Origin: an uncultured Alistipes sp.
GTDB taxonomy: Bacteria > Bacteroidota > Bacteroidia > Bacteroidales > Rikenellaceae
Direction: 5' to 3'
DNA: 64,000 nt
NCBI GenBank assembly: GCA_900542505.1
Contig: UQNV01000003.1
Location: forward strand, 32,484 to 96,483
Shown here: positions 26,305 to 36,046 of the stretch, one piece after another
Position numbering within the stretch: position 1 is the stretch's first letter
Layout: the number at the start of each line of letters is the position of its first letter
The notes under the pieces: model-generated
Told to the model about the DNA's origin: nothing
Database searches by the model: none
What the model saw: the letters and a program-made list of their open reading frames with translations, nothing else
Translations under genes and position numbers: made by a program

Positions 26305-27618
26305 CTACTCCAGCAGACCTGTACTTCTGAGGTATTCGGTCTCGTAGATTCGGTACTGCGTCTGCGCTTCAATCCGGTTGCTGGCGGCCTGCTGCCACTG
26401 CGACTGGGCATCCAGCAGGTCGGTGAGCGGGGCCATCTGTGCCGTGTATCGGTTACGCATCACACGCAGGTTCTCCTCGGCCTGTTGCAGCGCGAGTTCG
26501 GCCGTCTGAATCAATCGGTAGCCGTCCTCGACATTGCGGATTGCCTGTTCGACCTCGAGCGACATCAGACGCGTGTTTTTCTGCAAATCGAGTTGCGCAT
26601 TCTGCAGAGCGTATCGTGCTTTGCGCACCTTTTTGCGGCCTTCGCCCCAATAGAAAATCGGAATTTTCACAGCCAGCATGGCCAGCCCGATTCCGTCGCG
26701 GAACTCCTGCGTATGGGGAACAAACGTCCCGTTGCCTGCATCGACCACGCTCTGGAGTTTGATGTTGCCGTAGTAGGTGTAGCCCAGCGACAAGCCGACC
26801 GAAGGCAGCATGCCCGAACGGACATCGCGGAGCTGCTGCTCCCCGACGGCCACCTGCTGCTCCAGAATCCGCAATTCGGGACGGGACGCGAGGTCCGGCC
26901 GCAGCATGCCGGGCCGGGGCGTCCGGAAGAGCGTGTCGGTCGGGACCGGGTACAGGTCGCCCTCCGCACCAATCACCCGACACAACGACATGCGGCACAG
27001 TTCGGCTCCGTTGTGCGCCTTCTGCAGCTGGTAACGAATCTCGCTGCGTTTGGCCTCGATGCGCATCAGGTCATTCTCGATGGCCATGCCAGCCTCGAAG
27101 GCGGCGGCTGTTTGGCGGTAAAGCGTATCCATCTGCGCGGCGTAGCTCTCAAGCATGCGCACCTGGCGGTCGACCGCCACCGTGGTCCAGTAGGCGTTGT
27201 CGGCCTCGACCAGCACATCCATGCGGGTCATCCGTCGTTGCTCGCCGGCCACCTCCTCGCCGATGCGGGCCATGCGCCGTGCGGCCGAAATCTTGCCTCC
27301 GGCATAAATCGGTTGGGTCAGATTGAGCCCCGCCATGTAGGTGCCGCGCATGCGGAGGTCCATCCCCATCATGTCCATATCGGGCAGTACATACGCGCCG
27401 GTGGCCGACCCCTCTATTTTGGGCAGGGCGGCCGTGGCGGCAATCCGCCGGTCGAGACGCGCCTGTTCGAGCCGGTTGTCGGCCTGTTGAAGTTCCTCGC
27501 TGTGGGCAAGGGCCCGCTCGCGGCACTCGGCCAGCGAGAGCGGAAGCGGTTGTTGTGCGCGGACAGCAGGACCCGACAGCAGTGCGGCCGCCAGAACCGC
27601 ATATATTCTGATATTCAT
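26305..27618 (-). CDS. TolC-family outer-membrane channel of RND efflux system
   Basis: The 437-residue protein has a signal peptide (MNIRIYAVLAAALLSGPAVRA) and two OEP domains (about residues 28-215 and 235-430). It is the third gene of a tripartite operon and lies 3 bases after the RND pump gene. It would provide the outer-membrane duct. It is only distantly similar in sequence to the TolC-like protein at 9580-10899. Confidence 0.92.
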   Translation of the reverse strand: MNIRIYAVLAAALLSGPAVRAQQPLPLSLAECRERALAHSEELQQADNRLEQARLDRRIAATAALPKIEGSATGAYVLPDMDMMGMDLRMRGTYMAGLNLTQPIYAGGKISAARRMARIGEEVAGEQRRMTRMDVLVEADNAYWTTVAVDRQVRMLESYAAQMDTLYRQTAAAFEAGMAIENDLMRIEAKRSEIRYQLQKAHNGAELCRMSLCRVIGAEGDLYPVPTDTLFRTPRPGMLRPDLASRPELRILEQQVAVGEQQLRDVRSGMLPSVGLSLGYTYYGNIKLQSVVDAGNGTFVPHTQEFRDGIGLAMLAVKIPIFYWGEGRKKVRKARYALQNAQLDLQKNTRLMSLEVEQAIRNVEDGYRLIQTAELALQQAEENLRVMRNRYTAQMAPLTDLLDAQSQWQQAASNRIEAQTQYRIYETEYLRSTGLLE

Positions 27619-27621
27619 CGT

Positions 27622-30600
27622 TTAAGCATTTTGAGGTTTGCGAATGTGGAACAGGGCCGCGTAGAATATCGGCAGCAGAATGAGCGTGATAATCGTGCCG
27701 ACCGTAAGACCGCCCATGATTGTCAGAGCCATCGAGCCGTACATCGGGTCGCCGACCAGCGGAATCATTCCGACGATGGTCGTCAGCGAAGCCATCAGCA
27801 CCGGACGCACGCGCGAAACCGTTGCCTCGACGACGGCCGCATAGGGCGACCGGTGCTCCTCGGCCTGCAGGCGGTTAATCTCGTCGACCAGCACGATGGC
27901 GTTCTTGACCATCATGCCAATCAGACCCATCATGCCGATGATGGCCATGAAGGTCAGCGGCTGACCCGTCAGGAACAGCGACGGGGTGATGCCGCAGAAG
28001 ACGAACGGGAAGCACATGAGGATGAGCAGCACCTTGCGCCAGCTGTTGAACAACAGCAGCAGGATGGCCAGAATCAGGAAGATTGTCAGCGGCATGTACT
28101 TCATCAGATTGCCGATTGCCTCGCCCTGCAATTCGCCTTCGCCGACCCAGCGCATCGTATAACCGTCGGGCAGCGGGATAGCTTCTATCTCGTCGCGGAT
28201 TGATGCCACGACCTTGGCCGGCGTCGCCTCGTCGCAGTCGGGATTCGGGTCGCACTCCGCCTCGATTACCCGGCGGCCGTTCATCCGCAGCACGACATCC
28301 TCGTCCCAGTCGAGGCGGATGTCGCGCACGGCATTGCCCAGCGGTATGGCGCGGAACATGCGGTCCTGCAGCTCGCTCATTCCGTGACCGCCCGCCAGCG
28401 CTCCCTGCAGCTCCTCGTCGGTCAGGCGGAGGTTCATCATGCTCCAGACCGGAATCTCGTCGAGGTCGCTTATGCGGCTGCCGTCGTCGTTGCGTACCTG
28501 CAGGTTCAGCATCACCATGCGGTCCTGGTCGTTCAGCACGCCGACCGGCATGCCGTCCGTGGCGGCCAGCAGGGCGTTGGCCACATCCCCGCGGCCGATT
28601 CCGGCCCGCAGGGCATCCTGCTGATTGAATTCGGCGACGAGCGCCTTGCCCTTCGGTTTCCAGTTGTTCTGCACCGAGTAGGCATCGACATAGGGACTGC
28701 GGCGCATGACGGCTTCGGCCTGTGCGCTCAATTCGCGCAGCACCGCCGGGTCGGGGCCCGCGAACTCCACCTCGACGGTATGCGATGTCGAGACCGAGAA
28801 GTTATATTTGCGGATGCGGATGTAGGCTTCGGGAAAGGCCTCGCGCAACTGACGCCGGATCGTTGGAATCTGCTCCTGCACGGTCCGGTAGTCCGGACAG
28901 TCGACAATCAGTTCTCCGTAGCAGTCGCCGCCCGAGGTCATGGGGCGCACCAGACAGTAGTGGGCCGGGGCGCTGCCCTGGCTGACGGCCACCCGTTCGA
29001 CAGCCGGATTGCGCCGCACGCTGTCGCTCATCTCGAGCAGTCGGTCGCGTGCCCGGTCGGCATCCGTTGCCGACGGGAAGAAGCACTCGACGACGAACTG
29101 CTTGTAGTCGAAGTCGGGGAAAAAGAGGTTCTTGACGTGCGTCATGCCGAAGATTGAGAGGAGCAGTACCGCAACGGCCACGGCAATCGTCGCCCGCTTG
29201 TAGCCGATGAGAAACGAAATGGCACGCCGTACGAAGCGGTGTACGGGCGAGTTCATTACGGCAGGTTTCTGTGCCCCGGGCTCCCCCTTTTCACGTGCCG
29301 GAAGCCACGACTTGGCGCACATCGGCACCTGGACGAGCGCCAGCACCCAGCTGGCCAGCAGGCTCACGCACAGCACCAGAAAGAGGTCGCCGGCATATTC
29401 ACCCGCCGAGTCGGGCGAGAGGTAGATGCCGAGGAACGTCGAGGCGGCGATGACGGTCGCCCCGAGCAGCGGCATGGCCGTGTTGCGGCCGATGCGGTAG
29501 AGATAGACCTTCGGGCTCAACCCCCGCTTCTTGTCAATCAGAATGCCGTCCATGATGACTACGGCATTGTCGACCAGCATGCCCATGGCCACGATGAAGG
29601 CGCCGAGCGAGATGCGCTGCAGCGTCGTGCCGCACGTCAGCAGAATCGGGAACGAGACGGCAACCGTCAACACCAGTCCGAATCCGATAATCAGACCGCT
29701 GCGCAGTCCCATCGTGAAGACCAGCACCAGAATGACGATTACGACCGATTCCAGCAGATTCCACATGAACGACGAGATGGCCTCGTCGACCTTGTCGGGC
29801 TGGAAGAAGATTTTTTCCGTGTGGAACCCAGCCGGAAGTTGCCGCATGGCCTCCGCAAGCCGGGCATCGACGGCCTTTCCCACGTCGGGAACGATGGCCG
29901 AGGACTCCATGGCGATGCAGAGGGCCAGTGCCGGGCGCCCGTCGACGAAGAAGCCGTTGCGCTGCGGTGCGGCATATCCCCGCTCGACACGGGCCACGTC
30001 GCCGATGCGCAGCTGGCGGCCGTCCATCGTGCGGATTTCCAGGTTGCGAATCTCCTCCTCGTCGTCGACCGCCGAATCGACATAGAGTGCAATGCGTTCA
30101 TCGCCGGTCGGGTACTTCCCGGCGTTGACCGTCTTGCCGGCCTGCTGCAATGCCGACGTAATCTGTGTGGGAATCACACCGTTGCGGGCAATCTGCTCCT
30201 TCGAGAGGATGATGTTGATTACCTCGTCGCGGTTGCCGGCGATAAGAATCCGCTTGACACCCTTCACGTCGAGCAGTTCGCGCCGCAGGAACTTGGCGTA
30301 GCGGTACATCTCCGGGTAGTCGTAGCCGTCGGCCGTCAGACCGTAGAAGATGCCGTAGACATCCATCATGTCGTCGATGACCACCGGGTCGTAGCACCCT
30401 TCGGGCAGGCGCGACGCGGCGTCGCTCACCTTGCGGCGCAGCAGGTCGAAATGCTGCTCCAGGTCGCGGTTCAGGACCGTCATCTGGAATTCGACGGTGA
30501 ACATGGCCGAGCCGTTGCGGCATTCGCTCTTCACCTTCTTGACGTTGGGCAGCGCGCGCAGTTCATCCTCCATCATCTGAGCCACCTTCAGCTCCACCTC

Positions 30601-30771
30601 GTGGGCGCTGGCGCCCGGGTAGGGAACCATGACCATCGCCTGTTTGACCGCCACGGCCGGGTCCTCCAGCTTGGGCATCCGGATGAACGACAACAGGCCG
30701 GCGATGAGGATGGCTGCCATGAGCGACCAGAACAGGACGGGCCGCCGTACGAAAAATTCGGTTGCCTTCAT
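27622..30771 (-). CDS. RND-family efflux pump (AcrB/CusA-like)
   Basis: The 1049-residue inner-membrane proton-driven pump has the duplicated RND layout: helix 1 at about 12-30, a large periplasmic loop, helices 2-6 around 340-470, a second half beginning near 525, and C-terminal helices around 860-1035. The N-terminal motif FFVRRPVLFWSLM and the late VLVDEIN motif are family-typical. ATG 30771 overlaps the adaptor TGA by one base; a GTG directly upstream is an alternative. Drug or metal specificity cannot be decided. Confidence 0.93.
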   Translation of the reverse strand: MKATEFFVRRPVLFWSLMAAILIAGLLSFIRMPKLEDPAVAVKQAMVMVPYPGASAHEVELKVAQMMEDELRALPNVKKVKSECRNGSAMFTVEFQMTVLNRDLEQHFDLLRRKVSDAASRLPEGCYDPVVIDDMMDVYGIFYGLTADGYDYPEMYRYAKFLRRELLDVKGVKRILIAGNRDEVINIILSKEQIARNGVIPTQITSALQQAGKTVNAGKYPTGDERIALYVDSAVDDEEEIRNLEIRTMDGRQLRIGDVARVERGYAAPQRNGFFVDGRPALALCIAMESSAIVPDVGKAVDARLAEAMRQLPAGFHTEKIFFQPDKVDEAISSFMWNLLESVVIVILVLVFTMGLRSGLIIGFGLVLTVAVSFPILLTCGTTLQRISLGAFIVAMGMLVDNAVVIMDGILIDKKRGLSPKVYLYRIGRNTAMPLLGATVIAASTFLGIYLSPDSAGEYAGDLFLVLCVSLLASWVLALVQVPMCAKSWLPAREKGEPGAQKPAVMNSPVHRFVRRAISFLIGYKRATIAVAVAVLLLSIFGMTHVKNLFFPDFDYKQFVVECFFPSATDADRARDRLLEMSDSVRRNPAVERVAVSQGSAPAHYCLVRPMTSGGDCYGELIVDCPDYRTVQEQIPTIRRQLREAFPEAYIRIRKYNFSVSTSHTVEVEFAGPDPAVLRELSAQAEAVMRRSPYVDAYSVQNNWKPKGKALVAEFNQQDALRAGIGRGDVANALLAATDGMPVGVLNDQDRMVMLNLQVRNDDGSRISDLDEIPVWSMMNLRLTDEELQGALAGGHGMSELQDRMFRAIPLGNAVRDIRLDWDEDVVLRMNGRRVIEAECDPNPDCDEATPAKVVASIRDEIEAIPLPDGYTMRWVGEGELQGEAIGNLMKYMPLTIFLILAILLLLFNSWRKVLLILMCFPFVFCGITPSLFLTGQPLTFMAIIGMMGLIGMMVKNAIVLVDEINRLQAEEHRSPYAAVVEATVSRVRPVLMASLTTIVGMIPLVGDPMYGSMALTIMGGLTVGTIITLILLPIFYAALFHIRKPQNA

Positions 30772-31838
30772 CACAACAGCCCTCCTGCATTGGTTTGACT
30801 CGGGGTGGCTATCACACGGACCTTCTCTCCCTCCTCGAGTGCGGAGACTCCGGCACGCACGATTTGTTCTCCGGCGGTCAACCCGTCGATGATTACGACA
30901 CGACCCTCGCTATCCATGTCGCGCAACGCGACGGGCCTCCGTTCGATGGTGGAATCCGCCCCGAAAACCCATACGCAGGGGACATCTCCATCCAGAAAGA
31001 CGGCGCCGGGCGGTACGCCGAACCCGGCGGTGCGTGCGGTGTCGGCCAGCGTGATGCCGACCTCGACGTTCATTCCGGCAGTCAGCCGCCGGTCGGGACG
31101 CCCGGCGAAGGAGAGCGTCAGGTGGTAGAGCTGTGTGCCGTCGGCTTTGGGCGTAACGCCGCCTAGGCGCATCGGCATCCCGTCCTCCATCCCTGCCGCC
31201 CGGCAGGTGAACCCCGTGAACAGGTCGCGGCGAAGGTATTCGCCGGCAGGGATGCTGACCTCGACCTCCAGCCGCGAAACATCCAGCAGTGTGAAGAGTG
31301 CCGTCCCGGCGTCGACCATCTCAGCCGGCGAGAAGTTCACCTGCTGAATATATCCGTCGGTCGGAGCGTAGAGTTTCGTATAGTCCAGTTTGTTGCGGTT
31401 GGCCTGCAGCTGCACGCCCAGCTGCCGCAGGCCCGCGCTGGCCTTCTCGAAGTCGTTGGCCGATACGCTCTTCTGGTCGAAAAGCCGTTTCGTGCGCGCT
31501 ACCTCGTCCTTGAGCTGGTCGTATTGAATCTGCAGCGCCTCGACGGCCAGCCGGTAGTCGGCGTCGTCCAGTTCGGCGAGCAGCTGTCCCCGTTGTACGA
31601 AGTCACCCTCCGATACGTGGATGCGGGCAATCTGCCCGGCGGTCTTGAAACCCAGACTCACTTCGTGCGCGGCCTTGACCATGCCCGAATAGATACGCGT
31701 GGTCTCCGTGCTCAATGCTACGGGTTCTGTCAGGCTCACGCTTTGGATGAACGGTTCGGATGTCGTCCGCCCCGCGCAGCTGCACAGCAAAGCCGTCACG
31801 AGTACGGCTCCCAGTCTGTTTTTTCCAATTTTCCTCAT
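30771..31838 (-). CDS. RND efflux adaptor lipoprotein (HlyD/AcrA family)
   Basis: This 355-residue membrane fusion protein has a lipobox near residue 21 (LLCSCAG), a barrel-sandwich lipoyl domain split by a coiled-coil hairpin (about 85-150), and a beta-barrel domain. It links the RND pump with the TolC-like channel in the same operon. ATG 31838 is chosen because it begins the lipoprotein signal and follows an AGGAG sequence, which is unusual in this genome. An AraC-type regulator is divergent from it. Confidence 0.92.
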   Translation of the reverse strand: MRKIGKNRLGAVLVTALLCSCAGRTTSEPFIQSVSLTEPVALSTETTRIYSGMVKAAHEVSLGFKTAGQIARIHVSEGDFVQRGQLLAELDDADYRLAVEALQIQYDQLKDEVARTKRLFDQKSVSANDFEKASAGLRQLGVQLQANRNKLDYTKLYAPTDGYIQQVNFSPAEMVDAGTALFTLLDVSRLEVEVSIPAGEYLRRDLFTGFTCRAAGMEDGMPMRLGGVTPKADGTQLYHLTLSFAGRPDRRLTAGMNVEVGITLADTARTAGFGVPPGAVFLDGDVPCVWVFGADSTIERRPVALRDMDSEGRVVIIDGLTAGEQIVRAGVSALEEGEKVRVIATPSQTNAGGLL

Positions 31839-31984
31839 CTCCTGTTTTGTTTTATGGTTTTCCGCTGGCAAAGTTCCGGCTTTTCCCCGTATGGATTTTG
31901 TCGCATGTTGTGGATTTGTTGTTTGAAAGGATGGTAAAACGGCTGTTTAATGATAAAACAGACCCGTTTTCCTGTTCGAATCGG

Positions 31985-31992
31985 TATATTTG
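31985..31992 (+). promoter_or_regulatory. -7 box of the AraC-type regulator
   Basis: TATATTTG ends 21 bases before ATG 32014 in the divergent gap between the efflux operon and the regulator. The efflux side has only a weaker match, GAACTTTG. Confidence 0.5.
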
Positions 31993-32013
31993 CCGACGAA
32001 AAAGCAAACAACC

Positions 32014-32940
32014 ATGACTGGGAACCAGAATTTCAATGCACTCAATCTGACGACGATTCCTTTCGACGAACAGGCCTGCATCTTTGAGAACCGGTTCATC
32101 CTTGCCGGCGACCTCGACGATACGAAACCGCCGCGCGATTTGACGAGCGACCCGTCGATGCTGCCGTTTCTCACGGCACCCTATCCGTTCAAGATTCAGT
32201 TTGCGATGGCGCATCTGTGTCTCAGCGGGTCGATGCGCGTCAGGCTGAATCTCAACGAATATGAACTGCACCGCAACTCGCTGCTGATAGTCACTCCGGG
32301 AGCGATTGGCCAATGTCTCGACCTGTCGCCCGATTGCCGGATTGTGTTCATAGCCCTGTCGAACGACTACGTCATCACGGAGAACAGCTCGGAAGAGGCC
32401 CTCATCGTCCGCAAGTTTCTCTCGCAGCAGTCAATCCTGCAGCTTACCGATGCACAAACGGCTGATATACTGGCTATCTACCGAACCCTGCATGACAAAC
32501 TCCGACAGCCCGATTTTCGCTTCAAGGGCGGTCTTCTCAGAGGCTATCTGCAGGTGCTTTACAGCGAGATTTGCCAGCTGATGGCTCCATACGTCGAGAG
32601 GCAGGATGCCCGGCAGGGTTCGCGCAAGAGACAGATTTTCGACCGTTTCATCGAGGAGCTTCGGCAGCATTGCACCATGGAACGCAGCATCGGTTTCTAT
32701 GCCGAACGATTGTGCCTGACGCCCAAATATCTTTCGCAGGTGGTGCATGCCGTCAGCGGGCGTCATGCCGGGGAGTGGATTCGGGACTATGTGATTCTGG
32801 AGGCCAAGGCGCTGCTGAAAAGCGGGCAGTATACGACTCAGCAGGTTGCCGACATGTTGAACTTTCCCAATCAGTCGTTTTTCGGAGTCTACTTCAAGAA
32901 GGCTGTCGGCTGTTCACCGAAAGCTTATAGGGAGATGTGA
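32014..32940 (+). CDS. AraC-family transcriptional regulator
   Basis: The 308-residue protein has an N-terminal cupin-like sensing region (about 1-160) and a C-terminal AraC/XylS domain (about 205-305) with two helix-turn-helix units (FYAERLCLTPKYLSQVV and TTQQVADMLNFPNQSFFGVYFKKAVGCSP). It is divergent from the RND efflux operon, with 175 bases between starts, so it probably controls that operon. The inducer is unknown. A TTG start at 31990 is possible but overlaps the -7 box. Confidence 0.92.
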   Translation: MTGNQNFNALNLTTIPFDEQACIFENRFILAGDLDDTKPPRDLTSDPSMLPFLTAPYPFKIQFAMAHLCLSGSMRVRLNLNEYELHRNSLLIVTPGAIGQCLDLSPDCRIVFIALSNDYVITENSSEEALIVRKFLSQQSILQLTDAQTADILAIYRTLHDKLRQPDFRFKGGLLRGYLQVLYSEICQLMAPYVERQDARQGSRKRQIFDRFIEELRQHCTMERSIGFYAERLCLTPKYLSQVVHAVSGRHAGEWIRDYVILEAKALLKSGQYTTQQVADMLNFPNQSFFGVYFKKAVGCSPKAYREM

Positions 32941-33384
32941 TGCCGTGCGTTGCGGCCGATTGTCTCCGCAATGATTCCGCTGGCCGGTATTCGGAACAGC
33001 TGATAATGTCATAAATAGCGCATCCTCGACTGCGGCGGATGGCTGCCTCCGAGCCCGATTCAACAATGCGGAGCCGAGGGAAGGGGCTCCCGAAAAAGGA
33101 TGCATCGGGCTTGTTTCAGGTTCGGTATGGCCAAATCCCGATGGGGCGATTCAGGTCTCCGTGCCTCCGGATTGAAGCAGAGAGGGCGGACGATGTGGGC
33201 GTCGATAACGGGGGCGCATCTTCAGTCCGCAGACCGGACGCACGACGCACCCGCCCGGTCCGCCTCGACGGTTGTCGGCGCGGAGCGGGTGAGCTGGTGG
33301 CATGTTTCGCAAAACGGGGCGATGTGTCGCAGGCGGGCGGCACAGGACGAGGCCCCTCCCATCCTGTGCCCTGCTTGCGGATAA
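32941..33384. other. 444-base gap without recognisable gene
   Basis: No open frame here shows family motifs. An 8-bp hairpin made of GCACAGGA and TCCTGTGC lies close to the end of the convergent SDR gene and lacks a T run. The gap separates two convergent genes and may contain their termination signals. Confidence 0.5.
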
Positions 33385-34146
33385 TCAACCGGCCACCAGA
33401 CCTCCGTCCACCAGATAGTGGGAGCCGGTGCAGAAGCCCGCGGCATCCGACGCGAGGAAGTAGACCACCTCGGCAACCTCTTCCGGACGGCCGGCGCTGC
33501 CGCGCATGTAGAGCGCATTCTCCTGTCGCCAGTAATCCTCGACGCTGCAGTGGTTCTCCTCGGCGAACTTTACGAACAGATTGTCGACCAGCGGCGTGCG
33601 GATTGTGCCGGCACAGACGGCATTGACGCGGATGTTCTTCGGCCCCAGGTCGATGGCCAGGCTGCGGGTAATCTGCCCGAGGGCCCCCTTGGTCAGACCG
33701 TAGGCGAAACTGTGGGGCTTGCCCACGAACCACTGGTCCGATGCGTTGATGACAATCGAGCCGCCACCCGCCTCGATAATCGGCGGAATGGCCTCCCGCA
33801 GGGTATTGACCGTGCCGTAGATGTTCGTCTGAATCATCAGGTCGAGCTCCTCGTCGGCGATGTCGAGAATCGTGTTGCAGCGATGAATGCCCGCATTGGC
33901 AAAGACGCTGTTGAGCGCGCCGAACCGTGCGACGGTATTCTCAACCGCGCGGCGGATGTCGCTCCGCGTGCGGGTGTTGCCCTCGGTGAAGAGCAGTCGC
34001 TCGGGGCAGTTCAGCTCGTCCGCAAGTGCGTGGGCAGCCTGCGTGTTGATATCCATAAAGCCGACGTTCCAGCCCTCGGCGATGAACTTGCGTACGGCAG
34101 CGGCTCCGATTCCGGTGGAGCCTCCGGTGATAAAAATCGTCTTCAT
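33385..34146 (-). CDS. SDR-family NAD(P)-dependent oxidoreductase
   Basis: The 253-residue classical short-chain dehydrogenase has the cofactor motif GGSTGIG (about residues 8-14), NAG in FANAGIH, the catalytic Ser in INASDQW and the Tyr-Lys pair in YGLTK, and the usual C-terminal GSHYLVDGG. The substrate, an alcohol, sugar or 3-oxoacyl group, is undetermined. It is not part of an operon: it lies between the AraC gene and the thiamine operon. Confidence 0.9.
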   Translation of the reverse strand: MKTIFITGGSTGIGAAAVRKFIAEGWNVGFMDINTQAAHALADELNCPERLLFTEGNTRTRSDIRRAVENTVARFGALNSVFANAGIHRCNTILDIADEELDLMIQTNIYGTVNTLREAIPPIIEAGGGSIVINASDQWFVGKPHSFAYGLTKGALGQITRSLAIDLGPKNIRVNAVCAGTIRTPLVDNLFVKFAEENHCSVEDYWRQENALYMRGSAGRPEEVAEVVYFLASDAAGFCTGSHYLVDGGLVAG

Positions 34147-34554
34147 ATTTAAGAACCGTATTTGGATTTCTCTTGTCCGATTTGTCGGTCATTCACGTGG
34201 GCAAGCCGCCCGTTTCCAACCTTGACTTTGGGCGCCGGACGGCACGTCACCCGTCACCTGGAGACAGGGTGTGGCCGCTCCGGGCAAGGACGTAGTTTGC
34301 AATCGTCGGGCGGGCGCACTCCGCAATCCTGCCGCCTGTGACGACCCCGGCAGTTTTTGCAGCGGCCTTCATTTGCCGTTCCCAGAACAAAGATACCCTT
34401 TTTTTCAGACAGACCGACATTGCCGCAGCAACTTATGGGCTCGCTGTTTCTCTTTTTTGCGTGCCGGAAGCCCTGCAGCCGGGTAAACGAAACGGTGCGT
34501 CCCGTTCGGGGAAACGCACCGTTTCGTGCAAGGCGGGCCGCCCGTCCGAGGGGC
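34147..34554. other. Gap with SDR promoter candidate
   Basis: No gene is recognised in this gap. On the minus strand TATCTTTG at 34388-34395 is a good -7 box, but it stands about 240 bases before the SDR start, so a long leader or a short untranslated RNA is possible. The right-hand end carries the terminator of the thiamine operon. Confidence 0.45.
34482..34526 (-). terminator. Terminator of the thiamine operon
   Basis: A 13-bp stem (34488-34500 with 34514-34526) and a 13-base loop lie about 30 bases after the thiD stop on the minus strand, with a short T-rich tail. Confidence 0.7.
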
Positions 34555-35376
34555 TTATTCCCAGAAGCGGTAGAAGTGGTGTACCGGACCATGGCCGTGG
34601 CCGATGTCGTAGGCGGCTCCGGCGGCGATGGCTTCGGCGATGTACTCCTTGGCCCGGGCCGCGGCCTCGTTGAGCGCAAATCCGCGCGCAAGGAAGGCGG
34701 CGATGGCCGACGAGAGCGTGCAGCCCGTGCCGTGGGTGTTCACGGTCCGGATGCGCTTCGAGCGCAGCGGGATGACCTCGTCGCTCTCGGCATTGTAGAA
34801 GATGTCGACCAGCTCGTCGTCGTCCAGATGGCCTGCCTTGAGGAAGACCGAGACGCGGCCCCCCTGCGATAGTTCGCGGGCGGCATCGGGAAGCTCCTCC
34901 TGGCGAGGCAGTTTGCGGCCGAGCAGAATTTCGGCCTCGGGGATGTTGGGCGTGATGACCCGTACGCGGGGAATGAGCTCGTCGCGCAGCGTAGCGACGG
35001 CCTCCTGCTGCAGCAGCGGGTCGCCCGACGTGGCCACCATCATGGGGTCGAGCACTACGTTGCGGATGTCGTAGCGGGCCAGCGTGTCGCGCACGGCGCG
35101 AATCAGTTCCGAAGAGTGGAGCATGCCGATTTTGACCGCATCGGCGCCGATGTCGTCCAGCACCGAGCGGATTTGCCCCACCACGAAGTCGACCGGCACG
35201 GGGTGTACGCCCGTGACGCCGACCGTATTCTCGTCCACGACGGCGACGATGGCCGACGTGCCGAAGCAGCCGCAGGCCGAGAAGGTCTTCAGGTCGGCCT
35301 GAATGCCCGCGCCGCCGCTCGGGTCACTGCCGGCGATGGTCAGGGCGCGTTTGTAGGTTTTCTTGTTGCTGTTCAT
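34555..35376 (-). CDS. thiD: Hydroxymethylpyrimidine/phosphomethylpyrimidine kinase
   Basis: The 273-residue ribokinase-fold enzyme phosphorylates HMP and HMP-phosphate to the pyrophosphate used by ThiE. Family motifs are AGSDPSGGAGIQADLKTF near the N-terminus, VLDPMMVATSG in the middle, and the anion-hole NTHGTGCTLSSAIAA near residue 215. It is the last gene of the thiamine operon, 4 bases after tenA. Confidence 0.96.
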   Translation of the reverse strand: MNSNKKTYKRALTIAGSDPSGGAGIQADLKTFSACGCFGTSAIVAVVDENTVGVTGVHPVPVDFVVGQIRSVLDDIGADAVKIGMLHSSELIRAVRDTLARYDIRNVVLDPMMVATSGDPLLQQEAVATLRDELIPRVRVITPNIPEAEILLGRKLPRQEELPDAARELSQGGRVSVFLKAGHLDDDELVDIFYNAESDEVIPLRSKRIRTVNTHGTGCTLSSAIAAFLARGFALNEAAARAKEYIAEAIAAGAAYDIGHGHGPVHHFYRFWE

Positions 35377-35380
35377 GGCG

Positions 35381-36031
35381 TTAGATATTCCAGGTTTCGA
35401 GTCTCCAGGCGCTCTCCCAGAAGAGCCACTCCATCCGGGTGCAGCGCACGAAGAGTTCGGTCATCCGTTGCCGGGTTTCCACCCCGGCTGCATCGGCCAG
35501 TTCGTCGCAGATGCGCGTCGCAAGCGCCGCTGCCTCGGCGAACGAAGGGTCGGCATAGGTCTCAATCCAGCGGCGGTAAGGGTTATCCGCACCCTGCTGC
35601 CGGGCGTGGATGTGCTCGCCGACCCGCTGGTAGACCACGAAGCAGGGGAGCACGGCCGCCGCCTCAACCTCGACCGGGGCCATGGCCTGGCTTCCGAGCA
35701 GCGAGGTGTAGAGCAGGCATGCGGGCGAAATCTCGTCGGGCGAGGGGTGCTCGCCGCCGAGGAACTGCTCGTGCAGCGCCCGTTCGACCTCGACGCCGTC
35801 GAGTGCGAAGCGCAGGAAGGCTTCGGTGTGCTCCTTGCGCGCGAGGCGCGAGGCGATGTGGGCCAGCCGCCTTGCGTAGCCGTCCAGATAGAGGGCATCC
35901 TGGCGGATGTAGAAGCGGAATCGCTCCGGCGAGAGCGTTCCGGCGGAGAGCTCCCCGACGAACGGGTGCTCGAGGATTTTCCGGTAGACCGGCAGCGCGG
36001 CTTCCCACGCTTCGTCGCTCCATCGTTTCAT
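35381..36031 (-). CDS. tenA: Aminopyrimidine aminohydrolase / thiaminase II (TenA)
   Basis: The 216-residue all-helical enzyme salvages thiamine degradation products by hydrolysing aminopyrimidines to HMP. The nucleophilic Cys130 lies in VLPCFVVYQ, and the C-terminal glutamate is in EWLFWESAW; both are diagnostic of TenA. Its place between the methyltransferase and thiD supports a salvage role that feeds HMP directly to ThiD. Confidence 0.94.
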   Translation of the reverse strand: MKRWSDEAWEAALPVYRKILEHPFVGELSAGTLSPERFRFYIRQDALYLDGYARRLAHIASRLARKEHTEAFLRFALDGVEVERALHEQFLGGEHPSPDEISPACLLYTSLLGSQAMAPVEVEAAAVLPCFVVYQRVGEHIHARQQGADNPYRRWIETYADPSFAEAAALATRICDELADAAGVETRQRMTELFVRCTRMEWLFWESAWRLETWNI

Positions 36032-36046
36032 GGCGCTCCTCCCGTG